Shown: one piece after another, positions 5,479 to 8,837 of the stretch
How the letters are laid out: each line of letters begins with the position of its first letter
Position numbering within the stretch: position 1 is the stretch's first letter
DNA from: CAZGSV01 sp964528605
GTDB lineage: Bacteria > Armatimonadota > Zipacnadia > CAZGSV01
Assembly (NCBI GenBank): GCA_964528605.1
Contig: CAZGSV010000127.1
Location: forward strand, 1 to 8,837
Length of the DNA: 8,837 nt
Direction of reading: 5' to 3'
Notes under the pieces: model-generated
The model's input: the letters and a program-made list of their open reading frames with translations, nothing else
Database searches by the model: none
What the model was told of the DNA's origin: nothing
Program-made: the position numbers and the translations under genes

Positions 5479-8400
5479 TCAGTTCTCGGCGGCCGCGAGG
5501 TGCAGGCCGGCGTAGTAGTCGCTCAAGGCGGCGGTGGAGAACTCGCCGCGCCGGACGCACTCGATGGCGGCCACGGCGGCCATGGCGCCCGAGATGGTGG
5601 TCACGAGCGTGACATGGTTCTCGACTGCGGCCCGGCGAATGCGCATCTGGTCCTCGCGCGGCGCCTGACCCGAGGGCGTGGTGATGATGAGGTTCACCTG
5701 GCGGCGGTCAATCAGGTCGAGCACGTTGGGAGTGGCTTCATAGACGCGGTGCACTACCTGCGCCACGATGCCGTTGCGACGCAGGACGCCCGCGGTGCCC
5801 TGGGTCGCCACAATGCGAAAGCCCATATCCCGCAAGGCGCGCGCGATGAAGATGATGTACCGCTTGTCGTCGTTGCGCACGCTCAGGAACACCGTGCCCG
5901 TGGTCGGGATACGATGGCCCGCGGCTCCGTAGGCCTTGGCGAAGGCGCGGCCGAAGTCCACGTCTATGCCCATCACTTCTCCGGTTGACTTCATCTCTGG
6001 GCCCAGCACCGGCTCGGAGCCAGGCAGCATGGTGAAGGGGAACACGGGGCACTTGACCGCCGTGTGCTCCATTCTCGCCTCCTCGGTGAAGCCCAGTTCC
6101 TTCAGCGTCTTGCCGGCCATCACGCGCGCGGCCAACTTGGCCAGCGGGACACCGATGGCCTTGCTGATGAAGGGGATGGTACGCGAGGCGCGCGGATTGA
6201 CCTCCAGCACGTAGAGCACGTCGTTCTTCATGGCGAACTGGATGTTCATCAGGCCGATGACGCTGAGTTCCTTGGCGATGCGACAGGTCTGCTCGCGCAC
6301 CAGGTCCAATTGGTCCTCGACGAGCGAGTAGGGAGGCAGCACGCAGGCGCTGTCCCCGGAGTGGACGCCCGCTTCTTCGATGTGCTCCATGATGCCGCCG
6401 ATGACCACCAGCTCGCCGTCGGCGATGGCGTCCACGTCAATCTCGATCGCGCCCTCGAGGAACTTGTCAACGAGCACCGGCCGGTCGGGGGAGGCGCGCA
6501 CCGCCTCGGAGAGGTAGTTCACCAGGCTGGCCTCGTCGTAGACGACCTCCATTGCCCGGCCGCCGAGGACGTAGGAGGGCCGCACCATGACGGGGAAGCC
6601 CATATCGCGCACTGCAGCCAGCGCTTCCTGCGCGGAGGTGGCCACGGCGTTGGGCGCCTGCACCAGGCCCAACTTGTCCACCACGCGCCGGAAGCGATCG
6701 CGGTCCTCGGCGCGGTCTATGCTGTCGGGCGAGGTGCCGATGATGGGCGCCCCTGCCTTCTGCAGCGGCACCGCCAGGTTAAGCGAAGTCTGCCCGCCGA
6801 ACTGCACGATCACGCCTTCGGGCTTCTCCTTCTCGATGATGTTCATCACATCCTCGAAGGTGAGCGGCTCGAAGTACAGTTTGTCGGAGGTATCATAGTC
6901 GGTGCTGACGGTCTCCGGGTTGCTGTTGACCATTATGGTCTCAAAGCCGTCGTCCCTGAGGCCGAGGGCGGCGTGCACGCAGCAGTAGTCGAACTCGATC
7001 CCCTGGCCGATGCGATTGGGCCCCGCGCCCACGATGAGGATCTTGCGCTTGGAGGACACGCGCGCTTCGTCCTGAACGGTTGTCTTCCACACGCCATCCT
7101 CAAGGCGCAGGAACGGCTTCTCGTAGGTGCTGTAGTAGTATGGGGTGTAGGCCTCGAACTCCGCCGCGCAAGTGTCCACCAGTTTGTGGACCGGGGTAAC
7201 GCCCTGCCGGATGCGCAGCCGGCGCACTTCTTTTTCGGTGCGCCCGAGCAGCCTGCCCAACTGTGCGTCCCCGAACCCGCGCTGCTTGGCCTCCCAGATG
7301 ACCTCGCGGGTGAGCCGCCGCCGCTGCCCGTTGCCGTTGGGGCGCGTAAGGTGGCGCTCCACGTCCGCGATGAGACGCATCTGGTCAAGGAACCAGGGGT
7401 CAATCTTGGTGGCCTCGCCGATGCGCTCGGGCGCAATGCCTCGCTTGAGCGCTTCATAAACCAGCAGCAGGCGTTCGGGGAGGGGCTTGGCGACCCTCTC
7501 CAGTATCTCGGCCTCGCTCAGCCCTGAGAGCATCTCGCCATTGTTGCCCGAGAGCCCGTGGAGGCCGGTCTCCAGTGACCTGACGGCCTTCTGCAGGGCC
7601 TCGGGGAAAGTGCGGCCGATGGCCATGACCTCGCCCACCGATTTCATCTGCGCGAAGAGGCGCCGATCCACTCCCGGGAACTTCTCGAAGGCCCAGCGCG
7701 GGATTTTTACCACGGTATAGTCCAGGGTAGGCTCGAAGGAGGCGGGCGTCTCGCGCGTGATGTCGTTGGGGAGTTCGTTGAGCGTATAGCCGACGGCGAG
7801 TTTGGCGGCGATCTTGGCAATGGGGAAGCCGGTGGCCTTGGAGGCGAGGGCGGAACTGCGCGAGACCCGCGGGTTCATTTCTATGACCAACATGTGGCCG
7901 TCGGCGGGGTTGACGGCGAATTGGATGTTGGAGCCGCCGGTCTCCACGCCGATGGCGCGGATCACCTTGGCGGAGGCGTCGCGCATCAACTGGTACTCGC
8001 GGTCGGTGAGCGTCTGCGCGGGAGCGACGGTGATACTGTCGCCGGTGTGAATTCCCATGGGGTCGAAGTTCTCGATGGAGCACACCACGACGACATTGTC
8101 GGCGCCGTCGCGCATGACCTCGAGTTCGTACTCCTTCCAGCCGATGACCGACCGCTCAACCAGCGCTTCGTTGCGTGGGCTGGTGGCGAGGGCGTGTTCC
8201 ATCACGCGGTCGAGTTCGTCACGACTATAGGCAATGCCTGCGCCGGTACCGCCGAGGGTCAGGGAGGGGCGGACTATGAGGGGAAAGCCGATGCGGTCGG
8301 CGATGCGGTGGGCGTCGCGGACGGTGGCGGCGTAACCGCTGGCAGGCGTCTCAAGGCCGGCGGCGGCCATTGATTCACGGAAGAGGTCGCGGTCCTCGGC

Positions 8401-8775
8401 GCGCTCGATCGCTCTCTTCTTGGCGCCGATGATCTCCACGTTGAAGCGGGAGAGAATGCCGCGGTCGGCAAGTTCCAACGCGAGGTTGAGGCCGGTTTGT
8501 CCGCCGAGCGTGGGGAGCAGCGCCTGCGGGCGCTCGCGTTCGATGATCCGCTCCACACTCTCGGCGCTCAGGGGCTCCAGGTACACCCTCTGCGCCATGT
8601 CCGGGTCGGTCATGATGGTGGCGGGATTGCTGTTGACCAGGACGACCTCAAAGCCCTCTTCCCGCAGCGCCTTGCAGGCTTGCGTGCCGGAGTAGTCGAA
8701 CTCGCAGGCCTGGCCGATCACGATCGGCCCGGAGCCGATGATGAGGATCGTCTCGAGGTCGGTGCGCCTGGGCAT
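5479..8775 (-). CDS. carB: Carbamoyl-phosphate synthase large subunit
   Basis: CarB makes carbamoyl phosphate from bicarbonate, two ATP and the ammonia delivered by CarA, feeding both PyrB and arginine synthesis. It has the standard length (1098 residues) and duplicated plan. The first half (about 1-400) has IIGSGPIVIGQACEFDYSG at 12-30, FPLIVRPSLTLGGTGAG at 164-180 and VIEMNPRVSRSSALASKATG at 297-316. An oligomerisation region follows (about 410-555), with a short Arg/Gly/Asn-rich insert near 477-488. The second half (about 575-950) has VGAGPNRIGQGIEFDYCC at 582-599, FPVMVRPSYVLGGRAMEV at 727-744 and VLEVNPRASRTIPFISKA at 856-873. The allosteric MGS-like domain covers about 957-1098. There it keeps SVRNDDK at 965-971 and TQGTAG at 991-996, but the segment matching the E. 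coli UMP/IMP contacts reads HRVYE (1009-1013) and IITTPSG (1030-1036), without the usual Asn of INT. The start lies two bases after the carA stop. No frameshift or truncation is seen. Confidence 0.98.
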   Translation of the reverse strand: MPRRTDLETILIIGSGPIVIGQACEFDYSGTQACKALREEGFEVVLVNSNPATIMTDPDMAQRVYLEPLSAESVERIIERERPQALLPTLGGQTGLNLALELADRGILSRFNVEIIGAKKRAIERAEDRDLFRESMAAAGLETPASGYAATVRDAHRIADRIGFPLIVRPSLTLGGTGAGIAYSRDELDRVMEHALATSPRNEALVERSVIGWKEYELEVMRDGADNVVVVCSIENFDPMGIHTGDSITVAPAQTLTDREYQLMRDASAKVIRAIGVETGGSNIQFAVNPADGHMLVIEMNPRVSRSSALASKATGFPIAKIAAKLAVGYTLNELPNDITRETPASFEPTLDYTVVKIPRWAFEKFPGVDRRLFAQMKSVGEVMAIGRTFPEALQKAVRSLETGLHGLSGNNGEMLSGLSEAEILERVAKPLPERLLLVYEALKRGIAPERIGEATKIDPWFLDQMRLIADVERHLTRPNGNGQRRRLTREVIWEAKQRGFGDAQLGRLLGRTEKEVRRLRIRQGVTPVHKLVDTCAAEFEAYTPYYYSTYEKPFLRLEDGVWKTTVQDEARVSSKRKILIVGAGPNRIGQGIEFDYCCVHAALGLRDDGFETIMVNSNPETVSTDYDTSDKLYFEPLTFEDVMNIIEKEKPEGVIVQFGGQTSLNLAVPLQKAGAPIIGTSPDSIDRAEDRDRFRRVVDKLGLVQAPNAVATSAQEALAAVRDMGFPVMVRPSYVLGGRAMEVVYDEASLVNYLSEAVRASPDRPVLVDKFLEGAIEIDVDAIADGELVVIGGIMEHIEEAGVHSGDSACVLPPYSLVEDQLDLVREQTCRIAKELSVIGLMNIQFAMKNDVLYVLEVNPRASRTIPFISKAIGVPLAKLAARVMAGKTLKELGFTEEARMEHTAVKCPVFPFTMLPGSEPVLGPEMKSTGEVMGIDVDFGRAFAKAYGAAGHRIPTTGTVFLSVRNDDKRYIIFIARALRDMGFRIVATQGTAGVLRRNGIVAQVVHRVYEATPNVLDLIDRRQVNLIITTPSGQAPREDQMRIRRAAVENHVTLVTTISGAMAAVAAIECVRRGEFSTAALSDYYAGLHLAAAEN

Positions 8776-8777
8776 GG

Positions 8778-8837
8778 TCAGCGCGTCCCGAACGATTCCA
8801 TGAGCAGGCGGAACTCCTCGAAGAGGTAGCGGGCATC
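8778..8837 (-). CDS. carA: Carbamoyl-phosphate synthase small (glutaminase) subunit, C-terminal fragment
   Basis: Only the last 19 codons and the TGA stop are inside the window, reading DARYLFEEFRLLMESFGTR. The DARYLFEEF stretch fits the CarA C terminus, where family members commonly read HPEASPGPHD followed by a Tyr-Leu-Phe helix. The position two bases upstream of carB, the standard carAB order, makes the assignment strong despite the short fragment. The glutamine amidotransferase active site lies outside the window. Confidence 0.85.
   Translation of the reverse strand, partial: DARYLFEEFRLLMESFGTR

Noticed and set aside
6064..7527. Long plus-strand open frame of 487 codons opposite carB, with other long ones at 796-1797 and 2319-3479
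   Set aside because: These lie wholly antisense to well-conserved genes, their translations are rich in His, Gly, Ala and Val without any domain I recognise, and such frames are expected opposite GC-rich genes.
8712..8729. Perfect inverted repeat GGCCGATC-AC-GATCGGCC near the start of carB
   Set aside because: It falls on the codons of the conserved GPIVIGQA motif, the two-base loop is too short for a stable hairpin, and no operator-like context is present; it is best explained by coding constraint.
5479..8775. Similarity between the two halves of carB as a recent repeat
   Set aside because: This is the ancient internal duplication found in all CarB proteins; the DNA of the two halves is not near-identical.

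Overview
This GC-rich window is filled end to end by one gene cluster transcribed leftwards (minus strand) for carbamoyl-phosphate use: de novo pyrimidine synthesis plus the last two steps of arginine synthesis. In transcription order it holds the last codons of carA, then carB, pyrF, pyrB, argG, argH and pyrK, which runs off the left edge. Gaps are 2, 6, 18 and 4 nt, followed by overlaps of 1 and 4 nt, so the genes are almost certainly one operon with translational coupling. No promoter, terminator, RNA gene, mobile element, repeat array or gene-free stretch is visible, and the operon continues past both edges.

The genes work together as follows. CarA and CarB make carbamoyl phosphate. PyrB joins it to aspartate (pyrimidine branch). 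PyrK should pass electrons from dihydroorotate dehydrogenase PyrD, which is expected just beyond the left edge. PyrF makes UMP. ArgG and ArgH turn citrulline, itself made from carbamoyl phosphate, into arginine. pyrC, pyrE and argF are not in the window.

The organism is most likely a high-GC bacterium. Start codons are ATG and GTG and stops are TGA or TAG, with no TAA seen. The sequence alone does not allow a confident phylum; the divergent ArgG and the unusual PyrB suggest a lineage away from the well-studied model bacteria.

The points most worth a second look are: (1) an in-frame TAG in pyrK immediately before its intact iron-sulfur cysteine motif; (2) a PyrB carrying a PyrI-type four-cysteine zinc domain at its C terminus without the PyrI nucleotide-binding domain; (3) the pyrF TAG stop, which lies in frame with pyrB, and the argG TAG, which is backed by an immediate TGA; both matter for deciding whether TAG could be read as sense; (4) divergent substrate-binding segments in ArgG, ArgH and the CarB allosteric domain.
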